A DNA stretch of 64,000 bases from Impatiens glandulifera (Eukaryota; Streptophyta; Magnoliopsida; Ericales; Balsaminaceae). The notes under the pieces were generated by a model, which made no database searches, had not been told where the DNA came from, and saw nothing but the letters and a program-made list of their open reading frames with translations. The position numbers and the translations under genes are program-made. The DNA is taken from NCBI RefSeq assembly GCF_907164915.1, contig NC_061869.1, positions 39,866,840-39,930,839 on the forward strand, given 5' to 3'. This document shows, piece by piece, positions 22,365 through 35,590 of this stretch; the stretch's first letter is position 1, and the number at the start of each line of letters is the position of its first letter.

Positions 22365-25300
22365 TTAGTCTCGAAGAGTGGCTTCGTGAACACGTCTTTC
22401 ATGTGTTGATCCGTTAGGACATATTCTATACGAATATGCTTCTACATGGTCCTGGATGAAATGGTGTCGAATGTAGATATACTTCGTCCGAGAGTGCAAC
22501 ACCGGGTTGTATGTAATCTCTATGGTACTAGTGTTGTCGCAGAAAATCGGTGACTCGGCCGTCTCAATGTGTAGTCCATCAACTATTGTTGAACCCACAA
22601 GATCCGAGAGCAGAAACTTCCTGTAGAAAGGTACTTGGCCTCTACTGTAGACGTGACGACGGACGTCTGCTTCTTGCTGAACTAAGAAATCAGACGATCA
22701 CCAAGGAACTGGCAAGTCTCACTGGTCCTCTTCCGATCAATCTTGCAGCCTGCATAGTCTGCATCAAAATAGATAATTAAATTGAAACTGAAATCCTTTG
22801 GATACCACAGTCCCAAATTTTGAGTTCCCTTTAAATACTTCAAAATACGCTTAGCATCAACATAATGAGATTGTTTAGGGTTATCCTGAAATCTTCCACA
22901 GACGCCGAAACCAAACAAAATATTTGGCCGGCTAGTAGTTAGGTAGAGTAAAGAACTAGTGATCCCTCTATAAGCAGTTATGTCGATACTATGACCATCT
23001 TCATCCTTGTCGAGCTTGCTAGAAGAGTTCATTGGAGTAACTGCATCTGAGTAGTTTTTCATGCCAAACTTCTTTAGTAGCTCCCTTGTGCATTTGTCCT
23101 GATTGATGAATATGCCATCTTCAAGTTGACGAACTTGAAGACCAAGAAAGAAGTTCAATTCTCCCATCATACTCATCTCAAAATTTTCATGTATGAACTT
23201 AGAGAATTTCTCACATAATTTGGGGCTAGTTGACCCAAATCATCAACATATACTTGAACAAGCAAAATGTGAGAGTCTTTAACAAATTAAACATGATTTT
23301 ATCTACTGTGCCAATTACAAAGTCATGATTAAATAAGAACTTAGTTAATGTATCATACCAAGCTCTAAGAGTCTGTTTAAGACCATATAATGCTTTGTCA
23401 AGTTTAAAAACATGATTTGGCAAGGAGTGATCTTGAAATCTAGGCGGTTGTTCAGCATACACATCCTCATTTAAAATTTCATTTTTCACATCCATTTGAA
23501 AAACTTTAAAGTTCTTAAAAGATACAAAAGATAGGAAGATTTTGATTGCTTCAAGTCTAGCAACAGGGGTGAATGACTCCTGAAAGTCAATTTCCTCCTC
23601 CTGTCTATAGCCTTGAGCTATCAATCGGGCTTTGTTTCTCACAACCAAGCCATCTTAACTAAGATTGTTTAGAAAAACCCATATGGTTCTAATAATCGAT
23701 TGATTAGTCGGTCTTAGAGTCAGATGCCACATTTTATTTCTTTCAAATTGATTCAACTCCTCTTGCATTGCATTGATCCAATCTAGATCAAGTAATATTT
23801 CATTGATCTTCTTTGGCTAAATTTGAGAAATAAAGGCGGAGTTTGCCATTTCATCCATTAATTGGTGTCTAGTCCTAAGAGGAGCATTAGGATTACCAAT
23901 TATTAGTTCAGGTGGATGATATCTTTTCTATTTGAAGCTTGGTCCTAAAGGATCAGACGTTTGGTCAGACGACCCCGCGATGTCTGAACTATCAGCCGTC
24001 TACTGACTTGTCTGGATGTCTCGTTGACTCTCAACCGGATCAGCCATCTGATCAGACGAGTGAGTCTTGTTGACCTGAGCTTCATCATCACTATCAGGTT
24101 CAATACTTGTCGCTTCTAATCTGTTAGAAATTTCAATGGATTTGTTAGAATTATTTTCAACAGATTCATCACACAAAACATGATAGGATTCTTCAACAGT
24201 TAGTGTTCGATTATTAAACACTCTATAAACTTTACTAACTGAGTAGTATCCTAGCAAGATTCTAGATCCTTCTTTAGCATCAAACACAGTCAAATGATTT
24301 TTCCCATGGTTGTGAATAAATCACTTACACCCGAAAATTCGAAAGTATGAAACTTTAGGAATTCTTCCATAAAACAGTTCATAGGGTGTTTTGCTAAAGC
24401 ATTTGTTAATCATTGACCGATTTTGAGTATAGAAAGTTGTGTTTATGGATTCTTCCCATAGCTTGTGAGACACACTTGAGTCGGCTAGCATAGATCTCGC
24501 TGCTTCCTTTAGTGTTCTGACTCTCCTCTCAGCAACACCATTTTACTGTGGAGTTATAGTACTAGACAACTCGTGTCTAATACCAGACTCCTCTAGGTAA
24601 GAAGATAGACGTCTGTTAGTGAACTCGGTTCTCCGGTCATTTCTAATTTTGATGATGCATAAAGATTTTTTGTTTTGAAGTCTTCTAAGAATCTTTATCA
24701 AATTTTCAGCGGTTTGATCCTTATAAGGTAGAAAAATAACCCAAATAAATCTTGAAAAATCATCAATTATGACTAGGGTGAATCTCATTTCTCCCAAGCT
24801 TTTTATTGGAATCAGTCCAAACAGGTCCATATGCAATACTTCCAGGCATCGGATGGATTGAGATTTCCTTTTACTCTTAAAAGTTGATCTGACCTATTTT
24901 CCCAACTGGCAAGCAGGACAGATTTTGTCCTTTGAAAACTTCAATTTAGGCAAACTAGAAACTAAGTCATGTAAATAAATGTTGTTAATTATTTTAAAAT
25001 TAAGATGATTTAATCTCTTATGCCATAGCCAGTTTTGATCAGTTTTTGCTATCATGCATACATGATTAGATATCTTATTTTTCTTGTTTATTTTGTAAGA
25101 GTTTCCTACTCTACTTCCGGTCATCAGGGTGTCGCTCTGCTGATCCTTAACCAGACATGCATGCGTTTGAAAATTAATAGAAAATCCATTGTCACACAAT
25201 TGGCTTATACTAATCATGTTATAACATAGGTTCTCAACAAGTAGAACGTCGTTTATGGTGAGGTTACCATGGATAATCTTACCCTTACCCACGGTCTTAC

Positions 25301-27190
25301 CCTTGTTGTTATCACAAAAAGTGTTCTTAGGCCTAGTGCACTTTGTTATTATAGTTAAAAGCCATCTATCACCGGTCATGTGTTTGGAGCAGCTACTGTC
25401 CAGATACCTGACGAATTCTTCTAGGCAGTTGATCTGTTGTACCTACAAATAAACATATTTACAGATTTTTGGTACCCACATTCACTTGGGTCCTCGATCA
25501 ATCAGTCCTTTGGAAATCCATATTTGAGTTATCTTGATAGATTTCTCATGTTGTGTTGTGATTAGTGCGTATGATTTAGGCTTAACAGACGTCTTCCTAC
25601 TAACAACTGATTTGTTAACTTTAAAGGATGGTTTTTGTCTAAAATTCTTTGACTTCATATCAGGTTTTGGTTTGCCAGACTTACTGGTTGCTCCCTTTCC
25701 GGGCTTCAGCCAGCTTTCAGTTGGCTTTACATAAGTTATCTCATCCTTTAATATTAAGTCTTCACAGCTTGGAACAGTTCCTTTATCAATTAAACTACCC
25801 CTGACAAAGCTTATAGTCTTAAGCTTGTCTTTCACCGGGTTTAACTTCTTTGATGACTAGTCTGGGCTGGCATTGTCAAATCCTAAACCGGATTTGCATC
25901 CGGTAGGCCTCAGCAAACTAATCTATTGTCTGAGTGCATCTCCAGAACTTGTCTATGAATTGACCACATAAGTCAAACGTTGGTTTTCAAAAATAGTGCT
26001 TGAACCTAATCCTTGAGCTTCTCATTCTCAGATGAGAGCTCAGTCATTTTGTTTTCAAAATCTTTTGGTTCATAAGTTTGAGATGAAGAGACGTTAACAG
26101 TTTCATTTTTTAATCTCATCTCTTTGAGAGAATCTGACAACTTATTGTACTAAATAACCATGTCATTGAGTGCAATAGTTAATTCATCTCTTGTGAACTC
26201 TTTAGAGGAGAAGTCAACTACCTCAGATTCTTCTTCTTCTATGAAGCATGTAACGTCTTCATCATTGTTGTCGCTGGATGATGAATCATCTGAGTCGCTT
26301 TGGGCCCACTTGGCTTTGCTATCAGTAGCCAGGAGATCCTTCAACTCTTTGTTGTTCCTCTTGTCATCCTTTCTCTTGTCATCACGCTTTGGCTTCATGC
26401 ATTCCGCTTTGAAGTATCCTAGTTTATCATAGTTAAAACACTTCAAGTTAGACTTATAGTTACTCTTATCATCATTGTTATTATTTGAAGAGCTTGAGTT
26501 AGGATTGTTCTTCTTCATAAATTTGCCAAATTTCTTAATGAAGAGAGCCATGGCGCCGCTACTGATTTGCTCCGCAACAAACTTCATAGCATTGGCGGTA
26601 GGTGGCTCCTCAACAATCACCAGCGCCTTGGTAGAAATGACAGATGTGGAATGCTCCTCTTTGTTCCTAGAGTTTATCTCAAACTCGTAGGCCTTCAAAT
26701 TGGCTAGAAAATCATAGAGCTCTATCTTGTTGAGGTCTTTAGACTCCCTCATCCCCATCATCTTAATATCCTACTCTTTGGGCAGCGCATACATGACTTT
26801 GATTGCAACCTCTCTGTTTTTGTAAATCTTGCTCAAAGTTGAGATAGTAGTGATAATCTTACTGAATATCTCATCGAATTCAGTTATCGTCTCTCCAGGA
26901 CACATCTTGATGTTATCGAACTGTTGTGTGGCAACCATGAGTTTGTTTTATTTTATTTTATCAATTCCCTCACACAATTGAGTCAGCCTCTCCCAAATTT
27001 CTTTGGTAGTGGGGCATGTGATGATCTTGTTGAACATGTTATCATCCAATGTCTTGTAGAGGATGTCTTTTGCCATGTTATCGAGGTTGTTCTTCCTCTT
27101 ATCTTCACTGGTCCATTCATATCTTGGCTTCTCAATCTTTATCGGACCATCTGTGATGACAAATCACATGTCATCATCTATGGAAGATAA
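22365..27190 (-). pseudogene. Copia A gag-pol polyprotein, decayed
   Basis: Domains run right to left. Gag (27190-26150): MRESKDLNKIELYDFLANLK, a damaged zinc knuckle CFNYDKLGYFKAEC (Cys and His both replaced by Tyr) and an acidic Ser/Asp tail. Spacer 25835-25482. Protease end plus GAG-pre-integrase (25379-24894): MTGDRWLL, ISQLCDNGFSINF, WLWHKRLNHLNF, CPACQLGK. Integrase (24836-24543): MHMDLFGL, TLVIIDDFSRFIWVIF. Reverse transcriptase (23648-23226): [42 protein letters not shown]; the YVDD region is frameshifted at about 23230. RT connection and RNase H (23176-22365): GELNFFLGLQVRQ, YLKGTQNLGLWYP, CDNTSTIEI, NPVLHSRTKYI. The order PR-INT-RT-RH defines Ty1/copia. At least six breaks make it inactive. 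Confidence 0.9.
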
Positions 27191-27323
27191 ATGAGTTTGC
27201 ACTCTCACTTTTCATCCGTTGTAGTTTTCCTTACAGAACTTAGAAACCTTGTTGGTGACAGCCATAGAAATGATTTCGGATTTGATGATGCTTGAGAATA
27301 GAAAACAGGGCTTTGATACCACT

Positions 27324-28971
27324 TGTTAGGATCGGTGTTGACAATAGAGACAGGGGTCTGACTATTGTGAACAACTTATGACTTTCAATTCGGTTTTAAC
27401 TTTGTTTGAAGTTAAAACATGTTTCTATTCTTCGCAAATCTTCACAAACTCTTGAACAAGTTCAAGTGCGGAATCGTTTGTTGGATTTGAAGCTTCAGAT
27501 GAATGAATGTCAATGGAAGAAAGTAAAGAACATAGGGAGTTTTATGGAAGTTCAGAGATAAAACTCCTACGTCACCCCGTCTTCCTAAAAGGAAGGATAT
27601 TCACTAGAAGACTTTGATTGATATAGAACCCACTACACAAACCCAGTTAGAAACCACAGGACATAACAACTGTCTTCTTTCGAACTTTTAGCTAACTCTC
27701 TATTGAACAGAACAACCTCTGTTCAACTTACAACACTGAAATTTAATACAGAAAGAACAATATACGATTTACAATTTGATCACAGCTAGACAATAGGTAA
27801 TTTGCACTTGAGCTTGAGAGAGATTAGATAATTGATAGCAAGAGCAAATTCTGAGATTCTGGCAAATCGTAGAGCGAGCTGGCCATTCCTTCATTGTCCT
27901 TGAGATTCTATTTATACTTGAAGTACACCAACGGTCGAATCTTCCTTTTGGACACGTGTTATGTGTCCGTTGGACGATCGCAGATAGTACGATAGTACAA
28001 CAAACTTTAAGCATTGAGATCGGGGCCGTACCAAACATGTAGTGCGCCGAATATCCTTTAATATACTGTTATACTGGAACGTGCAATGCAACGTGGGCAA
28101 TTTGAATATTGGCGTATGTGGTAGTTGTTTATTCGTTGTTGGAGTTGAGTTGTTAAACTATTGAAAACGGTAAGTGTAGATGAGCTGAGTAAGTACGTAG
28201 TTATACGCTTCTTTAGACGACTGATCAAGTCAGACGACGTCTGCTCGCGCTCCTTCTTTAGACTGCGTCTAAGAAGGTTAGATGACGTCTAACTGCGCTT
28301 CTTCTTCAGACCGCATCTAAGAAGGTTAGACGACGTCTAAATGTGCTTCTTATTCAGACCGCTTCTAAGAATGTTAGACGACGTCTAATTACGCTTCTTA
28401 TTTAGACCGCGTCTAAGAAGGAGTTAGATGACATCTACTCACGCACTCCTTAGACCACGTCTAAAGGATTTAGACGACGTCTCCTCGCGCACCCTTTTGA
28501 CCATGTCTAAAGGAGTTAGACAATGTCTACTTGCGCACTCCTTAGACCACGTCTACTCGCGCACTCCTTAGACCACATCTAAAGGAGTTAGACGACGTCT
28601 TCTCGCGTACTCCTTAGACCACGTCTAAAGGAGTTAGACGGCGTTTACTCATACACTCCTTAGACAACGTTTAAAGGAGTTAGACGACATCTACACGCAC
28701 ACTCCACGTCTAAAGGAGTTAGACGACGTCTACCAACCAAGATGTCTACTTACATTTCCTTGAGATGTACCTGCGAAGAGACAATTTCACAACTTAGTCT
28801 TATTCGTTTGCAACGTTGAATTAAGCTCTTCAGCTTTCCTTGTGCATAACTGAGTTTTATTTTAATTTACCCGCACATCATCAAAATAATGTCAACTCAT
28901 AATTAGAACAATGTTGAATTAAATAAACTTATTTCCTAAGTTCATTTTAATCAATTTGACTAGACTCAACA
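27324..28971 (-). repeat. Right (5') LTR of copia A
   Basis: 1648 bp, starting TGTTAGGATCGGTGTTGACA and ending GACTAGACTCAACA. A TATA-like signal lies at 27908-27916 (reverse of ctatttata). A tandem array at 28195-28740 has units of two sorts: tcttcagaccgcgtctaaga-type on the left and ccttagaccacgtctaaagg-type on the right. Three extra bases (agg) separate the LTR end from the TAAAT target duplication. Confidence 0.85.
28195..28740. repeat. GACGTC minisatellite in right LTR of copia A
   Basis: Roughly ten units. The left half uses units containing cttcttcagaccgc-tctaag. The right half uses the actccttagaccacgtctaa unit found throughout the left LTR. Several units are shortened (28545-28575). 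Confidence 0.8.
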
Positions 28972-29099
28972 AGGTAAATTATTGTAAATATTACTCATTC
29001 AAACAATTATATTATTTTATTTTTTCTCTTCAAAACTCAATCAAATATTTCATGTTTATATTACCAATTCTAAAGTCAAACTTGGTATCAGAGCTTATA

Positions 29100-32000
29100 A
29101 GGAAAAACTCTCGAAAATGATTCTATGAAACCAATATCACTTCTCAAATCTACCAATAATAACTAGAAACGTAAAGCTTGATAAACACAACTATATCTAT
29201 TAGAAATCACAAGTTACTTCTATCATGATAGGTTATGATTTTATAGATTTAGTAGAAGGAATATTAAAATTCCTCACAAATTTATTCAAGAAACAAATGA
29301 TCAAAAGAATACAATACAATTCAAATTAATAATCCAAATTTAGAACATGGAGTGTCTAAGATCAAAGGGTACTTGCATGACTCTTTTCAACATTACCGAT
29401 GAGATTCGACAACAAGTCTCAAAATCATCTTCGGTGCAAGAACTTTAGGAAACCCTGGAGAAGATCTATGTTTCTCAATTAAAAAGTCGACTATTTCAGT
29501 TGCAGAATCAACTCCTAAACGCACATAAATGTAGTGACTCTTCTTAACTTCATTCAACACATCATAAATATGTCAAATGCACTTATCATTGTCGGACAAT
29601 ATGTTTTTAATCAAGATCAACAATAAAATATACTCAATAGACTCGGAGACGAATTCGAGTCGATGATATGTGCTCTAACTTTTAGACAAGATCTATCGTT
29701 TAATGAGATGACAAACATCCTTATAAATCATGAACAACGTCTCATATTCAAGAAAATAAAATTCTATTATGAAAATATTTCGCCCTAAGATGTTTTGGCA
29801 AATGTTGCTTATATTTATGGGCATGGATGCGGAAAGAACCAAAGATAAAACCGAGACAATAATTGTCCACAATGTAATTTTTGTCATAAAATTGGCCATC
29901 GCTCCGAAAATTATTTATATAATCCACCTTGTCAAATATGTAATGTACAAGTATATAATGTTCTCGAGTGACCTTGTTTTAATCCTTTAACAAATCCTAC
30001 AACAATGTTAGTTACATCGTCTACTATTGTGGATCCCATTTGTTATCCATATTCAGGTGCTACCGACCATATTAATTTTGATCTTAATAATCTACACGTA
30101 CATGATCCTTATACAGGTACTCAAACTATTAAAGTCAGAAACGGTATTCCTCTGAATATTTATAATATTGATACCTCTAGAATTTTAAATCATCAAAAAT
30201 ATCTCTACTTACATAATACCTTACACGTTCCAGATATTACTAAAAATCTGATGAGTGTCGCGAGTTTTTCATCAAATAATAATGTGTTTTTTGAAATCCA
30301 CCTGAATGTTTGTCTTATTAAAGACTGAGATACGAAGACAATGCTTTTTAAGGGATTACTCAAGGACGGAATTTATTGCATTGACCCTATTGAAAGTTTG
30401 CCTTCAATATATTATAATGAATAATTGTTTATTAGTATTCGATCTTCAACTCAAATTTGGTATTCACAACTTGAATATCCTTCTAGCGCTACTACATCTT
30501 TAGTTATATCACACTTTAAGTTACCAGTTTTAGGTAGTAATACTATTTTTGGTGGTTCATGTCAATATGGGAGAGTACATAAACTCCTTTTTTCGGCTTC
30601 TAAATCTACATTTATGGCTACTTTAAATCTAATTCAGTCGGATGTTTGGGGACCTGTCCTGATTTTCGTCTATTGTTGTTGTTATTTCGTACATTTTTTG
30701 GATGAGTTTAGTGAATTTACATGGATATATCCGCTAAAGAAAAAGTTTGATGTTTTGAATACGTTTATCAACTTTCTTCGACTTGTTGAAAATATATATA
30801 GTTGTAAAATCAAATTATTGAAAACCGATTGGGGAGGAGAATATAGAAATTTCAAATCATTAACGGATCATCATGGTATTTTACATCTCTTATCTTGCCC
30901 ACATACCAGTTAGAAAAACAGTATTGCTGAACGAAAAATTCATCACATTACGGAAATTGGTCTCACTTTATTGACTCATGCTTTTATGTCACTACATTAT
31001 TTGAGTGAATGTTTTGAAAAAACCACATATCTTATCAATCATCTTCCTACTCTGACATTACATCAACGTTCATCATTCAAGACTATATTTAACTCTTCTC
31101 CTAACTATAGTTTTTTAAATGTTTGGATGTTCTTGTTATACACTCACACGGCTGTACAATCAACATAAACTCAATTTTCATACTACTGAATGTGGTTTCC
31201 TTGGTTACATCTAATCTCACAAAGGTTATAAGTGTTTTCAGATTATGTTTGGACGAATATTTATCTCTCGACATGTCATTTTTGACGAACTCACTTTTCC
31301 TTTTAAAAGTAATAACCTTGTGCACTTGTCTAAACTACCTAAAAATAATGAGACATATATTGCAACAACTCTACTTAATTCATCAATACCACCTCTATTA
31401 TCTCATATCACTTCATCGTCTCCACCATCACCTTTTTCGACCTCCGTAACATCACCAACCATTATATCATCTTTTTCTACTATTATTATTGTTCCTTAAA
31501 ACAACCAATTATCTCAACAGTTAATACACCTACATCTTCTACTAATCAGATGATAATACGTAACAAAGCATGATCCATGTCCTCATCATCTCTCATCGCT
31601 ACTACTTTTTTCACTACTACACCTACATATTTTACTAAAGCTAATAAGGATCCGCAATTGCATCTTGTCATGACAAATGAATATAAATATATTATTCAGA
31701 ACAAACCATGGTCTCTTATTCCTCGTACACCATCTCATAATCTTGTTGAATGTAAATGGGTTTTCAAACTCAAGCATACAGTTGACGAGTCTATTGATCG
31801 ACATAAATAATGTTTTGTGCCTAAATGATTTCATCAACCACAATGTATTGACTTTGAAGAGGCATTCTATCATGAGGCAAAACCCACTATTATTCGTATT
31901 ATTATTTCTTTGGAAATATCTTATCAATGATTCATTCATCAACTTGATATTAGTAATGCATTTCTTCATGGGTCTCTACAAGAAGAAGTTTACATGACAC

Positions 32001-33127
32001 AATCACCCGATTTTGTCCATCCAAATTTTCCTAATCATATATGCAAACTTCATAAGTCAATCTACCGTCTTAAACAATCTCCTCATGCTTGGTATTCTAC
32101 TCTCCGAACTGCTCTATTATATCTTAATTTCATAGAATCAAAATCTGACAAGGCTCTTTTCACGTATCACGCGCCTCAAATAACCGCATACTTTTTAGTA
32201 TATGTGGATGATATTATTTTTAATGTAACTCTAAATCGTTTCTAACAAAAACTATATACTTCAATTAAATAAACTATTCCCCGTTAAAGATTTAGGTCAA
32301 TTACATTACTTTCTTGAATTGGAAGCCACTCGTATCAAAGATGGTTTATTTCTTTGTCAATCCAAGTATGCAAACGATATTCTCACTCAGGCTTATATGC
32401 TGTAAAAAAACCATTACACACTCTCATATCTATTGGCCCCTCTCTTTCTAAACATGATGGTGATCCTTTATCTAATCCGTTTATTTATCGGAGTATAGTA
32501 AGTGCTCTATAATATCTTATACTCACTTGTCCTAAATTAGTCTTTGTTGTCAATCGAGCTTGTCAATTCATGCAAACTCCCACCTCTTCTCATTGGGGAG
32601 TGGTTAAACATACTCTTCGATATCTTCGTCATATTCCTCGTCATGGAATCTTTCTTTGTCCAATTTCACAATTCACTCTTACTTCCTAATCTGATGCTGA
32701 CTGGGAAGGATGTCCTGATGATCGTCGTTCAACAACTGAATTTTTTATTTTTCTAGGTGACAACCTCATTTCTTGGAATTTTAAGAAACAACAAGTAGTT
32801 GCTCGCTCTAGTACTAAATCTGAATATGGTGCTCTTGCATATATAACTGTTGATCTTTGTTGGATTCAATCTCTACTTAGTGAACTTCAAATTTCATTTT
32901 CTTCTTTCCTAGTACTATGATGTGATAATATTGGTGTTGCATTCTTATCAGCCAACCCGATATTTCATGCTCGCACAAAATATATTGAAATCTATTTTCA
33001 CTTTATTTGAGAAAAATTTGATCATAAACAACTACTCGTTCAATACGTTCTTAGTGAAGATCAAGTGGTTAATATCTTCATAAAAGGTCTTGTTTCTCAT
33101 CGATTTGTGCTTCACCTTTTCGATTGA
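29100..33127 (+). pseudogene. Copia B gag-pol polyprotein, decayed
   Basis: Gag remains run from about 29140, with a zinc-knuckle-like stretch near 29850-29960 (cysteines around CHKIGH). Protease (30005-30328): PYSGATDHINFD (the usual DSGAT with D to Y), then VRNGIPLNIYNI and LHVPDITKNLMSVASF. GAG-pre-integrase and integrase (30425-30913): WYSQLEYPS, SDVWGP, FLDEFSEFTWIYPL, LKTDWGGEYRNF. Reverse transcriptase: 31577-31810 (NKPWSLIPR, VECKWVFKLK) and 31994-32245 (YRLKQSPHAWYSTL, FLVYVDDIIF). RNase H to about 33127: SDADWEGCPDDRRST-like and ARTKYIEI. I would place it near the Retrofit/Ale group, but this is tentative. Numerous stops make it non-functional. Confidence 0.85.
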
Positions 33128-33894
33128 AGGGTGATGGTAAAGTATTAAACAAATGAGAGAAATCATTGATTTATTTCTATTAGTTAGGCTCTATATATTT
33201 ATTAATTTCTAAGTTTTCTCATATTAGTTTTCTTTTCCATTACTATTATTAATAAATAAACTATTGTAAATATTACTCATTCTCAATAGTATTATTTTAA
33301 TCTTTCTCTTCAAGAACTCAATCAAATAGTTATTGTTTATATTATCAAGTCTAAAATCAAAATCAAACATAATAAACTTTAATTAAATCCTATAGAGTTT
33401 ATTACAAATGTGTGCTCCATAACTCACAATCTCCCACTTGGAGACTAATTTCAACATCTCTCAATCGGTAATTGGCTCCTTATCCGGTGTCTTAACTATG
33501 AAACAACAAATACTAGAAAATAACAGAATTCAGTTACAACAAATACTAGAAAATAACATAATTCGGTTTGTAAAATAGAAAAGGAAAGAAAAACAAAATA
33601 ATAATACAACAAAACAGAAATCTGGCCCTTGTGCACCATAGGACCAAGACCGGGTGCCGAGAAAGGTTGCTGGAATTTATTCTAGGACCGAGGCCTTGGT
33701 TTTAGACCGTAACAATATCTCCCCCTTCAAAATTCGTCTCCCTCGACGAAAAAGACCGTGGTCTGCCGAGTCTGCCGAGCCTCTAATGCGCATGCTCAAA
33801 ATTTCAAAGAATTCGGTCAGACTTCAGCAAGTCCAGCAAGTGTCGGAGTCTAGGACCGTATTTCTTAGAAGCCTTCGGTCTTCCTACTCCACGA

Positions 33895-34197
33895 CTAGTC
33901 CTTCCTTCGGCCCAGCACGCCAGGTGCAGCAAAAGGGCCATTTTTCTTCCGGGCATACTCTAGAATGTTTTCAAACAACCAAGCCCAGTCCTTTATCCAG
34001 ACCAACAACACATGTGCAACAACATAGCCATGTCTTTTGACTACCTTCCTGGCTAGTGGTCGGTTGTTGGGTTCCTGGTTGAGACCTTTGATTATTTGTT
34101 GAAAATTTTCTGGATTGTCTTCCAAAACAAGTGAAACACTTTGGCATTCGTTTTTACTCTTTATTTGTACCGTGGCAGCAACATTATGATTTTCCAA
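33895..34197 (-). other. Open frame of 100 codons downstream of gypsy gag, unassigned
   Basis: Encodes MENHNVAATVQIKSKNECQS... to GVLGRRKD. I recognise no domain. It lies between the gag end and the polypurine tract, where pol or its 3' end should be, and could be the fused remnant of the element's last ORF or non-coding 3' sequence. The composition (Leu/Val/Trp, basic tail) is not decisive. Confidence 0.3.
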
Positions 34198-34368
34198 GGC
34201 CTTTTCTAGCTGGTTGCCTTGTATTATGTTGACCCGCGACCAAGGGGTACCCTACTAGACCGTGAAAGTGTGCAAAATAATGACACGTTCGTCCCTTGTC
34301 TCAAGCAGCAAAGGTGGGTCATAAAAACCTGATTCTTGAACGGGTTCTTGAACGAGTTCTTGGACTTC

Positions 34369-35056
34369 TTACTGATTAGTCGGGGCCATGAACAATTTGG
34401 ATTTGCACCTATGATTGGGCTCCCAATTATCATTGCAAGTATAGCACCGGTCTTCCTTGGGATTGGTCGTCCGGTTTGTGCTCAGCCAGACCGTGTTAGC
34501 AATGCATGGTTTGGGCAGCAGCGGCGGCTTGGCGCTGTACAAGGGCCTGCGACCGAATCGCAGCAAGAGATCCCTCTTGAATGCATCCCACGTCAAGGCT
34601 ACCTTTTGGTTGCGATTCTGCAAATATGATTCATGCCACGTTCTTGCCTCTTTTGAGACTAGAGTGCGGACAATGTCTAGCTTTGTGGCATCATTCGTCT
34701 TGCTCTCCCTAAAGACTTGCTCGGCAAATAAGAGCCAGCCCTCCAAATCAGTCCCATCAAATTCATGAATATTAACATTTGTGAGCCGGGTTGGAGGAAG
34801 GTAGCAAGAAGTAATATCATAGGGTCGGGTGCGGGAATCTTGGCCATTATTTAATGCACCTTTTTCAATGGCTGTTAAGGTTTTTCTAGCAGCATACCTT
34901 CTGTCCATATTATTGCTCAGTTCGGCCAAGTTCGGCCATCTGATATTTAAGGGCCGCATGCATGGTAGCCTGTTCGGTCATGTGTTGCTGCAGGGCAGTA
35001 TTCATGGAGGCATATTGTTGGGTCAGCCCTTCGAGTAGGGTCTTAATATCATCCAT
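34369..35056 (-). pseudogene. Ty3/gypsy gag (retrotransposon gag domain and zinc knuckle)
   Basis: The open frame 34959-34369 (196 residues, no clear native start) has NVNIHEFDGTDLEGWLLFAE, KLDIVRTLVSKEARTWHESY and ALTWDAFKRDLLLRFGRRPL, the Retrotrans_gag signature. Near the C-terminus is a zinc knuckle, CYTCNDNWEPNHRCKSK, of the C-x2-C-x(n)-H-x3-C type common in chromovirus-like plant gypsy elements. The upstream part to 35056 continues in other frames, so the N-terminus is frameshifted. No protease, RT or integrase follows: the element is a deletion derivative. Confidence 0.75.
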
Positions 35057-35590
35057 CTTTGTTGCTATCAGGTTTCTTTCATTTGAGGACCATCTTGCTC
35101 TAATACCAAGAATGTTACGACTTGTTTCGTAAGGTGTGTTTTGGGTTCAAGAATCAAGTTCTTGATCTCTAAGACCGGTGAAAATTCTATAATCAAAGGG
35201 CAATGGAAGGTTTTGATAGAGAATTTAGGGGGGGGGATAGAAGAACCAAGGGTGCGAAGAGAAAATATTGTTGGTCTATACCAAACAGTCCATAGTAAAT
35301 AATAATAGACGAATAGGGCCGAAGTTCATATCTTTATTATTCTATTCATGGGTCCTTGGGGAAGAAAGACCAGCCTTATATAGGTGATGTCTTGCCCCAG
35401 AATATTCGGTTACAACAAATACTAGAAAATAACAGAATTCGGTTTGTAAAATAGAAAAGGAAAGTAAAACAAAATAATAATACAACAAAACAAAAATCTG
35501 GCCCTTGTGCACCATAAGACCGACACTGGGTGCCGAGAAAGGTTGCTGGAATTTATTCTTGGACCGAGGCCTTGATTTTAGACCGTAACA

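Larger units (their letters stand above)
33505..35590 (-). mobile_element. Ty3/gypsy remnant: gag only, 3' LTR truncated
   Basis: The right (5') LTR is 35113-35590 (478 bp), TGTTACGACTTG to GACCGTAACA, next to a primer-binding site (gctctaatacca, 35097-35108). The left LTR copy is only about 210 bp (33505-33714), lacking the TGTTACGACTTG end, and is followed by a polypurine tract (reverse of atatctcccccttc, 33715-33728). Between them only ~1.4 kb of internal sequence remains, so nearly all of pol is gone. It is G+C-richer than its surroundings and lies inside copia C. Confidence 0.75.
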
